A stretch of DNA of 64,000 bases from Pleurodeles waltl (taxonomy: Eukaryota > Chordata > Amphibia > Caudata > Salamandridae). A program made the position numbers and the translations under genes. Shown one piece after another: positions 1-10,811 of the stretch (positions are counted from its first letter, which is position 1; each line of letters opens with the position of its first letter). The notes beneath the pieces were generated by a model, which saw only the letters and a program-made list of their open reading frames with translations, ran no database searches and was not told the DNA's origin. The stretch lies in contig NC_090447.1 in assembly GCF_031143425.1 (NCBI RefSeq), positions 139,271,106 to 139,335,105 on the forward strand, in the 5' to 3' direction.

Positions 1-1182
1 AGTTGTTGGTGAAGTGGTGCCCCTGTGGTGAAGTGGTGCCCCTGTGCAGCCCATGCAATTGGCATGGGCAGTGCAGGGTGTCCATACCTTGGCCCTTTGC
101 CCTTTCCACTGCCTGATTTGCAGGGCTGAGTGCAGTGTGTCCTGTTACACCCAATGAATGCCACAACTGTCACTGACTCTATTTGATCCATCTATAATGG
201 CTAGTAATTGCCCCACAGAGCTACCATGTGCGAACATATTACCAGCCGCCATCCCAATGTGTGACTCATACTGCCAAGTGCAATGGGTACACTGCACTGG
301 CAGTCTTACCAACACCGGGCTTGCCCATACACCATCCCCTGCCCGTTGATGTGGAACTAACCGCCATTATGTGACAGTCATAACCCATGTGTTGTATGTG
401 TGTGTTTATTTCCCCATTCCCATGTATCTGACATGGTTGTGTCCAAATAGTTGTTGGCTCAACCTGTGACTGTTGTGACCTACTGTTTGCTATCTGTGGT
501 ACATATTTTCTGTAGTGGCACATTTCAGTTCAGCATCAAGATGTGTGGTTGAACATAACTTCAGTTTAGTTGGTATGCGTAGTGGCATGTTACCACTGAT
601 ACCAGTCCAGCCTGCTATTCCCCCAGCAACTGTTGAATTAATTGTTCCATGCACCCAGGGCACACCGTGACTGCGTGATGTAGGGATAGCTACCTCATGT
701 GGATGTGTTGTCTCAGTGTGGTGGTGCTACCGGCACATGCCTGGGTACTGTTGGGACTGACTAGTGTGCTGTGAGATGGAGCACACATGCATTTGGGCAA
801 TGATGCAAGACTGTTGCAAAATATTACAGCAAGGGACACCACTATGTAGTTACCCCAGGAATTGTGTTGACTGACTTCCTGGTTTCTGAGGTCTTGGTCG
901 TGTTAGTGGTGTTGATGTGACTACATGCAAGGGATATTGTGATGCACAACCAGTGGCAAAGTGATTATACATGCCATCCATCCCATGTACCGCATTTGCA
1001 CATATGGGTATTTAGGCCTGGTGTTCTTAATATGTCCAGGTTGTGTATGTTTCAATGGTGCGTGACACTCCCAAGGCATAGGTACATGGGTAAGCTTACG
1101 TTGGAATGGTGCAACTTGCCTAATGAGCATTAATGTGCATTACTTAGCGCTTTGTGCTCATGTGACATACATTGTGTGAGTC

Positions 1183-1767
1183 TTATGTGCTTCCCCCTTC
1201 TTCCACTTGACGTTTATGCATATATTTATATATTATGCATACATTTCCCCCATGCAACTTACCCTGCATTAGTGGTGTTTCCTTGTATTCTGCGCTGTCC
1301 TGTACTTGTACCCTTGTGATGATTTCTTCCAGGATGAACACTGCAACCATCTCCTCAATCTCATTCATGTCCTCTTGCGGTGCTGGACTCCCACCTTCTG
1401 TTTGCAGTGCTGCCTTCCAGTTGCGTGTTATTTTGTTCTTGGTCCTTCTCTTGCAGTCATGCCAGTGTTTCTTGCACTCAGTCACAGTTCTCCTAACCTC
1501 TGCCACACTGTTGAACCTATCCACAATCTGCTGCCATATTGCCTCTCTCCTTCAAATTGGCAATTTGGAGGTGTCAAAGAGTTGATTTTGATGCTCAGTC
1601 ACTTCTCTCACCAGTATTTCATGCTCTTCTGCGCTGAAACAACACTTCCTCTTTTTCTTCTCCCTCCCCTGGATCTTGTCTGTGTCCTGCTGGCCAGTTC
1701 CTGGTTGAATGGGGTCCCCCGGGGGTCTCTCCTGGCTTCTGGGATCTATTTTGGGTTTCGTATGCAC
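1183..1767 (-). pseudogene. Myb/SANT-like DNA-binding protein, broken, copy 1
   Basis: The minus-strand translation has a KKRKCCFSAEEHEILVREV stretch, then a segment ending in IWQQIVDRFN, then a VTECKKHWHDCKRRTK helix. This tryptophan/basic pattern is typical of Myb/SANT-like domains in DNA-transposon accessory genes and in NAIF1-like proteins. One in-frame TGA follows KLPI in the middle of the domain (near 1549-1551). After the domain comes an acidic stretch with EDMNEIEEMV. The apparent start is GTG, so no convincing ATG was found. The same TGA occurs in the second copy, so the gene was dead before duplication. It probably belonged to the older element that ends near 2080. Confidence 0.7.
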
Positions 1768-2019
1768 TGTTTGCTCTTTTAGTGTCTGTTATTGATGCTA
1801 CTGTGGGCAGAAATGGTGCATTTCCATTTTGCAACGCGTTTCCATGACGTAAACTTGATTATAGTAATTTTTCTTCCGTTAATGTCATTCTGCCTTACGA
1901 CAAGGCGCAATGGTTAACGTGGGAAAAAATGACTCTAAACATTTTTTTAGCGCCACCCAGAGTCATAGTATAAATTTTATGCCTGAGCGGCATTACAAAA
2001 TGGGGCTAGTCAGCGCTAA

Positions 2020-2080
2020 CCTTTTTGACGCAAAACTGCGTGATTGTAGTTTTGCTTCAAAAAGTATAAATCAGGGCCTT
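2020..2080. repeat. Terminus of an older DNA transposon, copy 1
   Basis: The sequence ends AAAGTATAAATCAGGGCC followed by TTA, so on the other strand it begins GGCCCTGATTTATAC. This resembles the terminal form of Harbinger-type elements, and TTA is the expected 3-bp target. The other end is not visible. The neighbouring Myb/SANT-like pseudogene probably belongs to this element. Confidence 0.5.
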
Positions 2081-2453
2081 AAAGTTTAGAAAGGCCATGT
2101 ATCTGGATTTTCACCTGCAACATTTAGGCCCTCATTACAACCCTGGTGGTTGGTGATAAAGCGGCAGTAAAACCGCCAACAGGCCGGCGGTAAAAAAATG
2201 GAATCATGACCACGGCGGAAACCGCCAACACAGACAGCCACTTTAACACTCCGACCGCCACGGCGGTAGCAGCAAACACTGCGGCGGTAATCGCCAACAG
2301 CCAGTCGGAAGCCAATGTACTGCCCACAGCATTACAACAGGCCTATCCGCCACCTTTTCCGGGGCGGTACCAACGCCATCAAAAGCACGGCGGAAACAGT
2401 ACACTGAAGGGAAACAACTCACCTCTCGACACTCAAGTAAGAACCACGAGGGC

Positions 2454-2536
2454 ATGGAGCCCGAGCTGTACTTTTTTGCAATGCTGGTGTGCCTTCTCAT
2501 ACACCAGGAACATGAACGCAGGCGAAGATAACCACT
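2454..2536 (+). pseudogene. Harbinger A transposase exon 1
   Basis: A short ATG-initiated exon reads MEPELYFFAMLV, then a hydrophobic stretch, then ERRRR. It ends at a GTGAGT splice donor at 2537. The frame closes with TAA just before the donor, where copy D reads CAA. The arginine run is the usual N-terminal lead-in of PIF/Harbinger transposases. The downstream exons of this copy are absent. Confidence 0.6.
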
Positions 2537-2751
2537 GTGAGTACTGCACCTAGTACACAAGGGAAGGGGGGAGGAAAAAGAGAGTGACACACACACGCAA
2601 CACGCAACACCCCAACCCCCACCCCCAACACCATACGCACAAACAGATGCAACAACATTACATATACACCCGTAACCCTCAGAAATAACGTAAAGACAAG
2701 AGGAATGGATTAAAATGAGTGTAATAGTACAGGTTTAGATCTATATATATC

Positions 2752-3243
2752 CTAAAACAATAAACAGTATGTACAATATATACAAAAGGAGGGACAATGC
2801 CCACTCCAAAATGTCCGTGGCCCACGGGGCCATAACACATAGGCCAAGGCCACACTTGACTCCTGCCTCAATACGGAGAGAACACTGCAAGGCATCAGGT
2901 GTTGTGGCCTCTCCCTCAAGGCAGCAACTATGTCCCTCAGATACTCCTGGACTCCACGCATTGGGGAGTGTGTGCGTCGGTAGGCTGTAGTCTGTTCTGT
3001 TGCCGTGACCATGCACGTCTGCATCCCCTCAAGGCTGGCTGCCATAGTTTGCATCCCTACCCGCACCTCCTTGGCCAACTCCCACTGGAATCCTACCACT
3101 GTCCTCTCAAAGTTGGTGCCTGTGTCCTCTGAGTCCTCTGCTGTTGCAGTGCTGGCAGGTTGTACTCTTGGGGTGCTAAGTGGGGCCTGTGGGATGTCTG
3201 CTAATTCAATACACCTCCTTGCATCTGGAGGTGGTGTCTGCAT
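2752..3243 (-). CDS. Hypothetical C-terminal part of a Harbinger accessory protein
   Basis: This 163-codon minus-strand frame contains a helical middle with WELAKEVRVGMQTMAASLEGM and then RRTHSPMRGVQEYLRDIVAAL, preceded by a Thr/Ala/Pro-rich stretch. The pattern (short proline-rich linker, then a possible coiled coil) resembles the tails of Harbinger Myb-like accessory proteins. It is not homologous to the tail found in copies B, C, D and F. The last part overlaps the sequence shared with copy B. No ATG is seen, so it is probably an exon fragment. Confidence 0.4.
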   Translation of the reverse strand: MQTPPPDARRCIELADIPQAPLSTPRVQPASTATAEDSEDTGTNFERTVVGFQWELAKEVRVGMQTMAASLEGMQTCMVTATEQTTAYRRTHSPMRGVQEYLRDIVAALRERPQHLMPCSVLSVLRQESSVALAYVLWPRGPRTFWSGHCPSFCIYCTYCLLF

Positions 3244-3689
3244 GTTCAGAAGGACTTCTTGGAGGATCGCTTGGCTGATAGTTGCCAGCTAGTCATCCAG
3301 GTCATCAGGGTACCCCAGGACAGGCAGATCGGCAGGAGAGCCATCACCCTCTGCAACAAGACGGTGTCAAATCAGCCTATCTGTGTTGTGACAGTTGACA
3401 AGTCACGTCACTGACTTGCTATTTGAGGATCATTGTCATAATAGGCCCATGTTGCTGTAAATGTGGTGTAGCATGGTGCTGTGCAATAATAATCAGCGCT
3501 GCACTGTTTCACTTTGGTGACACAAGAATGCATGGTAGGTAAGCAAACATGTTCACTCCTGTGTTGTCCCCCCTGCTGGTGCAAGATTCAGCTGCCAGCA
3601 TCATAGCAAGCATCCTTGCACTATTGTGCATGGATGTATGCATTGAGGGGTGTGACTGTTTATGTGCGTGGAAGTGTCCCTTCATGCAC

Positions 3690-4075
3690 ATTAACAATAA
3701 CCAATGGCACTTTGGCACTTCTGTGTCTGCTGAAGAATGCAGCACACTTGGAAGAGCCAAATCATCATTTACATATGATTGTTTATTTGCATGAAGGAAC
3801 ACCTTCACGCTGATAAACAATCATTTCTGGCATTTTGCTCTTCCTATGCCTGCTGCAGAATGCAGCACACATGGAAAATCTGAAATGAAGGAGGTATAAA
3901 TGTATTCCTCCTCGTTGCACCCTTCTAATGCCACCCCTGGGGCTTGCATAATATGTTTGGCCCTTCCTCAAGTTTACAATATTCCATTTATCTGAGGCAG
4001 CATCAAAATTTAATGTGTGTTGCTGTGGCACACCCACAGCAACACCCATTGCACCACCTTCCACGCACAGTCATG
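3690..4075 (-). repeat. Unclassified interspersed repeat, inverted relative to 54049
   Basis: The segment contains GCAGAATGCAGCACAC, GCAGCATCAAAA and GCAACACCCATTGCA in the same order as the reverse complement of 54170-54430. A weaker relative lies at 26430-26900. No open frame is convincing. It is probably a MITE-like repeat. I cannot place exact ends here. Confidence 0.6.
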
Positions 4076-5170
4076 ATCAGGTGGCTACGTATTAACAAGG
4101 TGACATAATTCCAAAAAAGAGGCTTAACGCTACCTTGTCAATACAGCACAGTGCTTAGCGCCACAGAAGCATCACTGAAAGTGACTCTCCAGTGGCGCTA
4201 GGGAGCTATGATGCACCCATTAGTTCCAATGGATTGTTCCAGTACATCATAGCTGCAGTCTATAGTCCTACGCCCAACCTGCATGTCACATGAATGGAAG
4301 CCCAATTGCCACTATTGGCAACATCATATCTTCTAAGTGTGTTGTCTATCCTTATTGTGTCTTGACAGCCTCTTATCATGTTCTACCCTTCCTTTGCATC
4401 CATTTGCATGGTGAGGCCTTGCAATGTGTGTTGCTGTACTCATGCCACAAATGGCAATTTTCACCTGTCCCAGTCTTACATGTTTCACATACACTCATGC
4501 TGTGCTGAGACTTTGCACCACCCCAGGGATGGCATATTCTCAACACTGTGCTCTTGTTGCCATTGATGTCTCCTAATGTTGTCATTTGTGTTTGTGTGCT
4601 ACTTTGACAAGCACTCATGGACCTGGCAGAGTACTGTTTCAACTCCTGTGGGTGTAGGTTGTTTACCTTACTAAACACCTATATCCTCCCCCTCAATGCA
4701 GCCCTCCTTGCACTATGATACATGAATGCAGAATGGTGGCAGTACAACTCATCTGACAAAAGCACAAGGTTGAACCCAGGGATGGGCAATATGGGTATGA
4801 CACTTCTCCTGTGTACATCATTCTTTATGTGACAGTGCCTGAGGGTCAATGTATCAATGGACATTACCAATTAAGAGGAGTTGTCTCAGGGCCTGAGGTA
4901 GGTTCATATTTCATGTGCATCAGTCCAAGGGGAACCTGACTGCCACTGTGTAATTGTCCCCCCCCCTACAGCATAGGTGGTAGTGGCAACTGTTGTCAAT
5001 GTGTAGTGCCCCATGGGCCAGTGGCCTGAACATGGCAGGTTACCAGCAGCTAACCGACTGGCTATGGCATCTGTCCTTTGACACCAGACCAGTGATACGT
5101 TCAAAACTACCCTCCAGGTATATTTCCAAATTCTTCTAGCCTTTGCATGGCAGTGTAACCCCCAAGAAAT
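4076..5170. other. Unassigned intergenic sequence
   Basis: I see no credible coding region, terminal repeat or array in this 1.1 kb. By geometry it should be the left part of the second duplication unit, whose counterpart would lie left of the window. It contains only short frames without family motifs. Confidence 0.4.
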
Positions 5171-6350
5171 AGTTGTTGGTGAAGTGGTGTGGTGTGGCCC
5201 TTGGGCCCCTGTGCAGCCCATGCAATTGGCATGGGCAGTGCAGGGTGTCCATACCTTGGCCCGTTGCCCTTTCCACTGCCTGATTTGCAGGGCTGAGTGC
5301 AACGTGTCCTGTTACACCCAATGCAGGCCACAACTGTCACTGACTCTATTTGATCCATCTATAATGTCTAGTAATTGCCCCACAGAGCTACCATGTGTGA
5401 ACATATTACCAGCCGCCATCCCAATGTGTGACTCATACTGCCAAGTGCAATGGGTACACTGCACTGGCAGTCTTACCAACACTGGGCTTGCCCATACACC
5501 ATCCCCTGCCTGTTGATGTGGAACTAACCGCCATTATGTGACAGTCATACCCCATGTGTTGTATGTGTGTGTTTATTTTCCCATTCCCATGTATCTGACA
5601 TGGTTGTGTCCAAATAGTTGTTGGCTCAGCCTGTGACTGTTGTGACCTACTGTTTGCTATCTGTGGTACATATTTTCTGTAGTGGCACATTTCAGTTCAG
5701 CATCAAGATGTGTGGTTGAACATAACTTCAGTTTAGTTGGTATGCGTAGTGGCATGTTACCAATGATACCAGTCCAGCCTGCTAGTCCCCTAGCACCTGT
5801 TGAATTAATTGTTCCATGCACCCAGGGCACACCCTGACTGCGTGATGTAGGGATAGCTACCTCATGTGGATGTGTTGTCTAAGTGTGGTGGTGCTACCGG
5901 CACATGCCTGGGTACTGTTGGGACTGACTAGTGTGCTGTGAGATGGAGCACACATGCGTTTGGGCAATGGTGCAAGACTGTTGCAAAATATTACAGCAAG
6001 GGACACCAATATGTAGTTACCCCAGGAATTGTGTTGACTGACTTCCTGGTCTCTGAGGTCTTGGTCGTGTTAGTGGTGTTGATGTGACTACATGCAAGGG
6101 ATATTGTGATGTCACAACCAGTGGCAAAGTGATTATACATGCCATCCATCCCATGTACTGCATTTGCACATATGGGTATTTACGTCTGGTGTTCTTAATA
6201 TGTCTAGGTTGTGTATGTTTCAATGGTGCGTGGCACTCCCAAGGCATAGGTACATGGGTAAGCTTACTTTGGCATGGTGCAACTTGCTTAATGTGCATTA
6301 ATGTGCATTGCTTAGCGCTCTGTGCTCATGTGACATGCATTGTGTGAGTC

Positions 6351-6935
6351 TTATGTGCCTCCCCCTTCTTCCACTTGACGTTTATGCATATATTTATATA
6401 TTATGCATACATTTCCCCCATGCAACTTACCCTGCATTAGTGGTGTTTCCTTGTATTCTGCGCTGTCCTGTACTTGTATCCTTGTGACGATTTCTTCCAG
6501 GATGAACACTGCAACCATCTCCTCAATCTCATCCATGTCCTCTTGCGGTGCTGGACTCCCACCTTCTGTTTGCAGTGCTGCCTTCTTGTTGCGTGTTATT
6601 TTGTCCTTGGTCCTTCTCTTGCAGTCATGCCAGTGTTTCTTGCACTCAGTCACAGTTCTCCTAACCTCTGCCACACTGTTGAACCTATCCACAATCTGCT
6701 GCCATATTGCCTCTCTACTTCAAATTGGCAATTTGGAGGTGTCGAAGAGTTGATTTTGATGCTCAGTCACTTCTCTCACCAGTATTTCATGCTCTTCTGC
6801 GCTGAAACAACACTTCCTCTTTTTCTTCTCGCTCCCCTGGATCTTGTCTGTGTCCTGCTGGCCAGTTCCTGGTTGAATGGGGTCTCCCTGGGGTCTCTCC
6901 TGGCTTCTGGGATCTATTTTGGGGCTCGTATGCAC
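6351..6935 (-). pseudogene. Myb/SANT-like DNA-binding protein, broken, copy 2
   Basis: This is the duplicate of the pseudogene at 1183-1767, with the same domain order: FSAEEHEILVREV, then IWQQIVDRFN, then CKKHWHDCKRRTK. It has the same in-frame TGA after KLPI. A few residues differ between the copies. The shared stop dates the inactivation before the duplication. Confidence 0.7.
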
Positions 6936-7189
6936 TGCTTGCTCTGTTAGTGTCTGTTATTGATGCTACTGTGGGCAAAAATGGTGCATTTCCATTTTGC
7001 AACGCGTTTCCATGACGTAAACTGGATTATAGTCATTTTTCTTCCGTTAACGTCATTCTGCCTTACGACAAGGTGCAATGGTTAACGTGGGGAAAAATGA
7101 CTCTAAACTTTTTTTGCGCTACCCAGAGTCATAGTATAAATTTGATGCCTGAGCGGCATTACAAAATGGGGCTAGTCAGCGCTAACCTT

Positions 7190-7243
7190 TTTGACGCAAA
7201 ACTGCGTGAGTGTAGTTTTGCTTCAAAAAGTATAAATCAGTGC
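7190..7243. repeat. Terminus of an older DNA transposon, copy 2
   Basis: This is the duplicate of the terminus at 2020-2080. It ends AAAGTATAAATCAGTGCC followed by TTA, with one substitution in the terminal motif. Confidence 0.45.
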
Positions 7244-7618
7244 CTTAAAGTTTAGAAAGGCCATGTAAATCTGGATTTTCACCTGCAACATTTAGACCTC
7301 ATTACAACCCTGGTGGTCAGTGATAAAGCGGCAGTAAAACCGCCAACAGGCCGGCGGTAAAAAAATGGAATCATGACCACGATGGAAACCGCCAACACAG
7401 ACAGCCACTTTCACTCTGACCGCCACAGCGGTAGCAGCAAACACTGCGGCGGTAATCGCCAACAGCCAGTCGGAAGCCAATGTACTGCCCACAGCATTAC
7501 AACAGGCCTATCCGCTACCTTTTCCTGGGCGGTACCAACGCCATCAAAAGCACGGCGGAAACAGTACACTGAAGGGAAACAACTCACCTCTCGACACTCA
7601 AGAAAGAACCACGAGGCC

Positions 7619-7701
7619 ATCGAGCCCGAGCTGCACTTTTTTGCAATGCTGGTGTACCTTCTCATACACCAGGAACACGAACGCAGGCGAAGATAACCAC
7701 G
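7619..7701 (+). pseudogene. Harbinger B transposase exon 1
   Basis: The frame reads IEPELHFFAMLVYLL then ERRRR. The expected ATG is ATC, and a TAA precedes the donor, which is itself changed to GTTAGT. It is homologous to the exons at 2454, 28272 and 40653. Confidence 0.6.
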
Positions 7702-8329
7702 GTTAGTACTGCTCCTAGTACACAAGGGAGAGGGGGAGGAAAAAGAGAGTGACACACACACACGCAACACGCAACACCACAACCCCCACCCCAACACCAT
7801 ACACACAAACAGATGCAACAACATTACATATACACCCGTAACCCTCAGAAATAACGTAAAGACAAGAGGAATGAATTAAAATGAGTATAATAGTACAGTT
7901 TTAGATAAATATGTCCTAAAACAATAAACAGTATGTACAATATATACAAAGGGAGGGACAATGCCCACTCCAAAATGTCCGTGGCCCACAGGACCATAAC
8001 CCATAGGCCAAGGCCACACTTGACTCCTGCCTCAATACGGAGAGAACACTGCAGGGCATCAGGTAGGCTCCAGCCCTTCACCTGCAGCCTCAGGTGGCTG
8101 CCCAATGGGGCTGCTGCTGCTGGCAGTGGTGCTGCTGGTAGTGGGGCAGGTGGCGGTGCTGGCCGCGGTACAGGAAGCGGTGCTGGCCACTGTGGTGGTA
8201 GCCTCCAGCCCTTCACCTGCATACTCAGATGGCTGAAGTGCCATGGCTGGTGTTGTGTGCCCCTTCATGCCCTTGGCAGAAAGTGGTGCCTCCTTGCTTC
8301 TGCCAGCTGGTGTTTTTTTCTTGCCCATG

Positions 8330-8470
8330 CTGGCTGGTGGAGCCTCCTTCCCCTTGCTGGCTCGTGGTACCCCCTTCCCCTTTCTGGCTGGTGGTGCCTC
8401 CTTCCCCTTTCTGGCTGGTGTCCCCTTCTTACCCTTGCTAGGTGGTGGACCCTTCTTGGCCTTGGCATGG
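8330..8470 (-). repeat. Lys/Ala/Pro coding minisatellite in gene 3 of copy B
   Basis: Degenerate units around GGCTGGTGGTGCCTCCTTCC encode variants of GKEAPPARK on the minus strand. It occupies the position where copies C and D carry completely different arrays. Confidence 0.6.
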
Positions 8471-9692
8471 GGTGCTGGCACACTGGCTGTGCTGACGGGT
8501 GCCTCCTTGGAGCCTCTCACACCAGCAGTAGCTACAGAAACCACAGTGACCGTGGACTGGGTGGCTGAGGTGCTGGGCTGGGTTCTGGCCACCCTGGCCC
8601 AAAGTGAGGGACGGGGGAGGGGTACGGAATAGGTCAATGGTGGCGAGGAAAAGCTTCTTAGGGACACTGGAGCAGGAAGAGGGTGAAGGTTTGGGAGTGG
8701 AGGAAGAGGGAGTGGTTGGACGAAGTGTCTGTCTGCTGTGTTTGGGTGCAGGTGCATGGCCTGGATGCTTTTGTGAGGTGGATGGCTTTTGGGTGTCTGT
8801 GTGCTTGCATTTGTGTACTTTGGGAGGAGGGGTCACAGACACAGTGGGAGAGGACACAGGGGATGTGTGCATGGATGTGGGGGTGGTGACTGCCAGTGAG
8901 GGGTGTGTAGTGATAGGCCTGCTGGTGATGGAGGTAGTGGATGAGGATGTAGTGCATGCAGGTGTGAGTGGAGATGCTACTGGGTGGGAGGTGGACGACA
9001 AGGAGGAGGGGGACACTATGGAGGCAGTGGATGTTGGTGTGTCTGCATGTGGATGGTGCTTGTGTGAGTGCCTGTGAGATGAAGTGTGGTGCTTGTGTTT
9101 GCCTGAGACCTTTCTGTGTGTTGATTTGGGTGAATGCTGGTCTGAAGGTGTGCTTGGGATATGCTGTGGTTGAGGGGATTGGGACTGGGTAGAAGAAGTT
9201 GGAGGGGGGGAGGCTGGAGACAGGGACAATGGCTGCCATCAGTGAGTTGGCCAAAGCCTGAATGCTCTCTGTTGGGCTGCCACGCCAAAGTGAATGCCCT
9301 CCAGGTATGCATTTGTTTGTTGCAAATGCCCTTCTAGACCCTGGATGGCATTCAGTATGGTTGACTGCCCAACAGAGAGGGATCTCAGGAGGTCAATAGC
9401 CTCCTCACAGAGGGCAGCAGGGCTGACTGGGGCAGGGCCTGAGGTGCCTGGGGTGAAGGAGATGCCCACCCTCCTGGGTGAGTGGGCACGGGAAACATGC
9501 CAAGGGGCTGCTGGGAGGGCTGTGCTGATACGGGAGGTGGCGGATGTACCTGTAGTTGAGTGGGCACAGAGGTGTCCGCCACCGCCAGGGAGCTTCCATC
9601 AGAGGAGGAGTCGCTGTCGGTACTGTCCCCTCCTGTCTCCGTCTTGGTGCTCCCCTCGCTCTCCGTCCCACTGGTGCCCTCACCGTCAGTGG

Positions 9693-10321
9693 CTGTTAAA
9701 TGAAGTGGTGTGTTAATGAGGGGAAAAAAAAAAGACAAGGGCGCTCAGGAAAACATCTGGCCACAATAGCAACTAGAAGGTGCCTTCACAAGGGACAACA
9801 CTCTACCCTTACAAGGTTTACAAGGTAAACCAAAACTAGCACAAGCATTTACGTGAGGCACTCAATCTAAATATATGGTAAATACAGCAATATCAAAGCA
9901 ATTAAGTGAAAACGTAGTAAAAGAATTCACATTCAAAATCAAAACAGTTCTTAATGTGTAATCCAGTCCGCATGATTTATTAAGAAAAGTCCACCAAGAA
10001 CTTGAATTCCACTAGTTCAAACACCCAATGTTCCAAGCCAACATGTGTTTCGTCATGGGGAAATGACCCAAACTACTTCTTCAGGGCTTATTGACAACGA
10101 GAGTATAACCCGCTCGTTTAGCAAAAGACTGTATATATGTTGTTTCCGTAGTGGACGTTAATCTTGTATCACATAAATCACATCTGGATAAAAATCCAAC
10201 TGTTTAAATCAAAGATTCCGAGCATTTCTTCGAATGTTCTCAAGTGTCCCAGTAATTATCACGACAACAAAAATACTGTGGATCCCGGCATATTCTCAAG
10301 CAAAGCTTCAATCGCGAGTAC
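9693..10321 (-). mobile_element. Penelope/LINE-like insertion with a 17-bp target duplication
   Basis: The flanks GCCCTCACCGTCAGTGG (9676-9692) and GCCCTCACCGTTGGTGG (10322-10338) are near-identical and the coding frame of gene 3 continues across them, so this is a clean insertion. Inside, the minus strand has CCCTGAAGAAG followed ~26 nt later by GACGAAACACATG, resembling the CTGANGA...GAAA core found in Penelope-like elements. No protein-coding frame is seen. An A-run lies near 9725. The family call is tentative; the insertion itself is well supported. Confidence 0.65.
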
Positions 10322-10811
10322 GCCCTCACCGTTGGTGGATTCGGCCTCCAGGCCCATGTGGGATGCAGCTCCCTCCGTCGCCGGAGCCTCTGTTCCTCTG
10401 CCAGATGATGCTAATGCACACAAGAACAGGGTGACAAAACAAAAAGGGGGGGAGAGGCAGAGGATACACTTTGTCAATGCTAGCAACAACACTACAGTTG
10501 GCATACACAACTCACAGGGAACAGCCCTATGCACTAGGCCATGCACTACCAGTTACAATGGTAGTCACCAGGCCATGGGGTAAAATGCCTAACGCCATTA
10601 GCTGCACACCTGAAACTCACAGGACCCTGCCCATTAGTAGATGTCCACAAGCATTATTGAGGTTGAAGTGCATCTGAGCTTGCACATCATGGAACCTACC
10701 CTGCCATGTTGGCCCTGACCTAGGGGCACCCACAGACCCACATCCCCCACCCAGGTAATACCTTAACGTGCGCAACTTCATGATTCTGAATCTGTAATCA
10801 CCCCCTTGTGG

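Larger units (their letters stand above)
1..2900 (+). repeat. Tandem segmental duplication, copy 1
   Basis: This stretch is repeated nearly base for base at 5171-8064, with scattered substitutions and a short slippage difference near the start. It begins before the window edge. Its content is a Myb/SANT-like pseudogene on the minus strand, the terminus of that older element near 2080, and the first ~775 bp of a Harbinger element. Similarity to copy 2 stops abruptly after the shared GGCATCAGGT. Both copies carry the same flank and the same Harbinger insertion point, so this is duplication of one locus and not two insertions. Confidence 0.9.
2127..3360 (+). mobile_element. Harbinger A, 5' end joined to a different internal segment
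   Basis: It begins GGCCCTCATTACAAC, preceded by TTA at 2124-2126, followed by GGCGGTAA/TTACCGCC-rich subterminal sequence. Transposase exon 1 follows, then sequence shared with copy B up to position 2900. From 2901 the sequence differs from B and contains a different minus-strand open frame. No 3' terminus, transposase core or Myb exon follows. The element looks like a recombinant between two Harbinger copies. The right limit is approximate. Confidence 0.7.
5171..8064 (+). repeat. Tandem segmental duplication, copy 2
   Basis: It matches positions 1-2900 almost throughout, including flank, Myb-like pseudogene and Harbinger 5' end. The join to Harbinger B continues past 8064, while copy 1 diverges at the equivalent point. 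Differences are mostly single bases, a short slippage change near 5185 and a one-base loss in the Harbinger terminus at 7295. Confidence 0.9.
8059..10410 (-). pseudogene. Harbinger B gene 3 (Myb/SANT accessory), exon 3
   Basis: On the minus strand the exon begins after a GCATTAG acceptor at 10410 and codes for an acidic Ser/Thr-rich stretch. It is interrupted at 9692 by a 629-bp insert and resumes with the same reading. It then reaches a helical segment (AIDLLRSLSVGQSTILNAI, then QQTNAYLEGI), a His/Lys-rich stretch (KHKHHTSSHRHSHKHH), the motif KKLFLATIDLF and a run of Lys/Ala/Pro repeats (KGKEAPPA-like). It stops with TGA at 8059-8061. The frame changes near 9475, as in all copies. Exon 2 is lost except for about 10 nt at 10802-10811. 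Exon 1 is at 18637-18750. Confidence 0.65.

Noticed and set aside
1235..1782. Plus-strand hydrophobic Cys/Leu-rich frames resembling membrane proteins
   Set aside because: They are the antisense of the Myb/SANT-like pseudogene; Lys/Arg/Glu codons read backwards give Leu/Phe/Ser-rich shadows.
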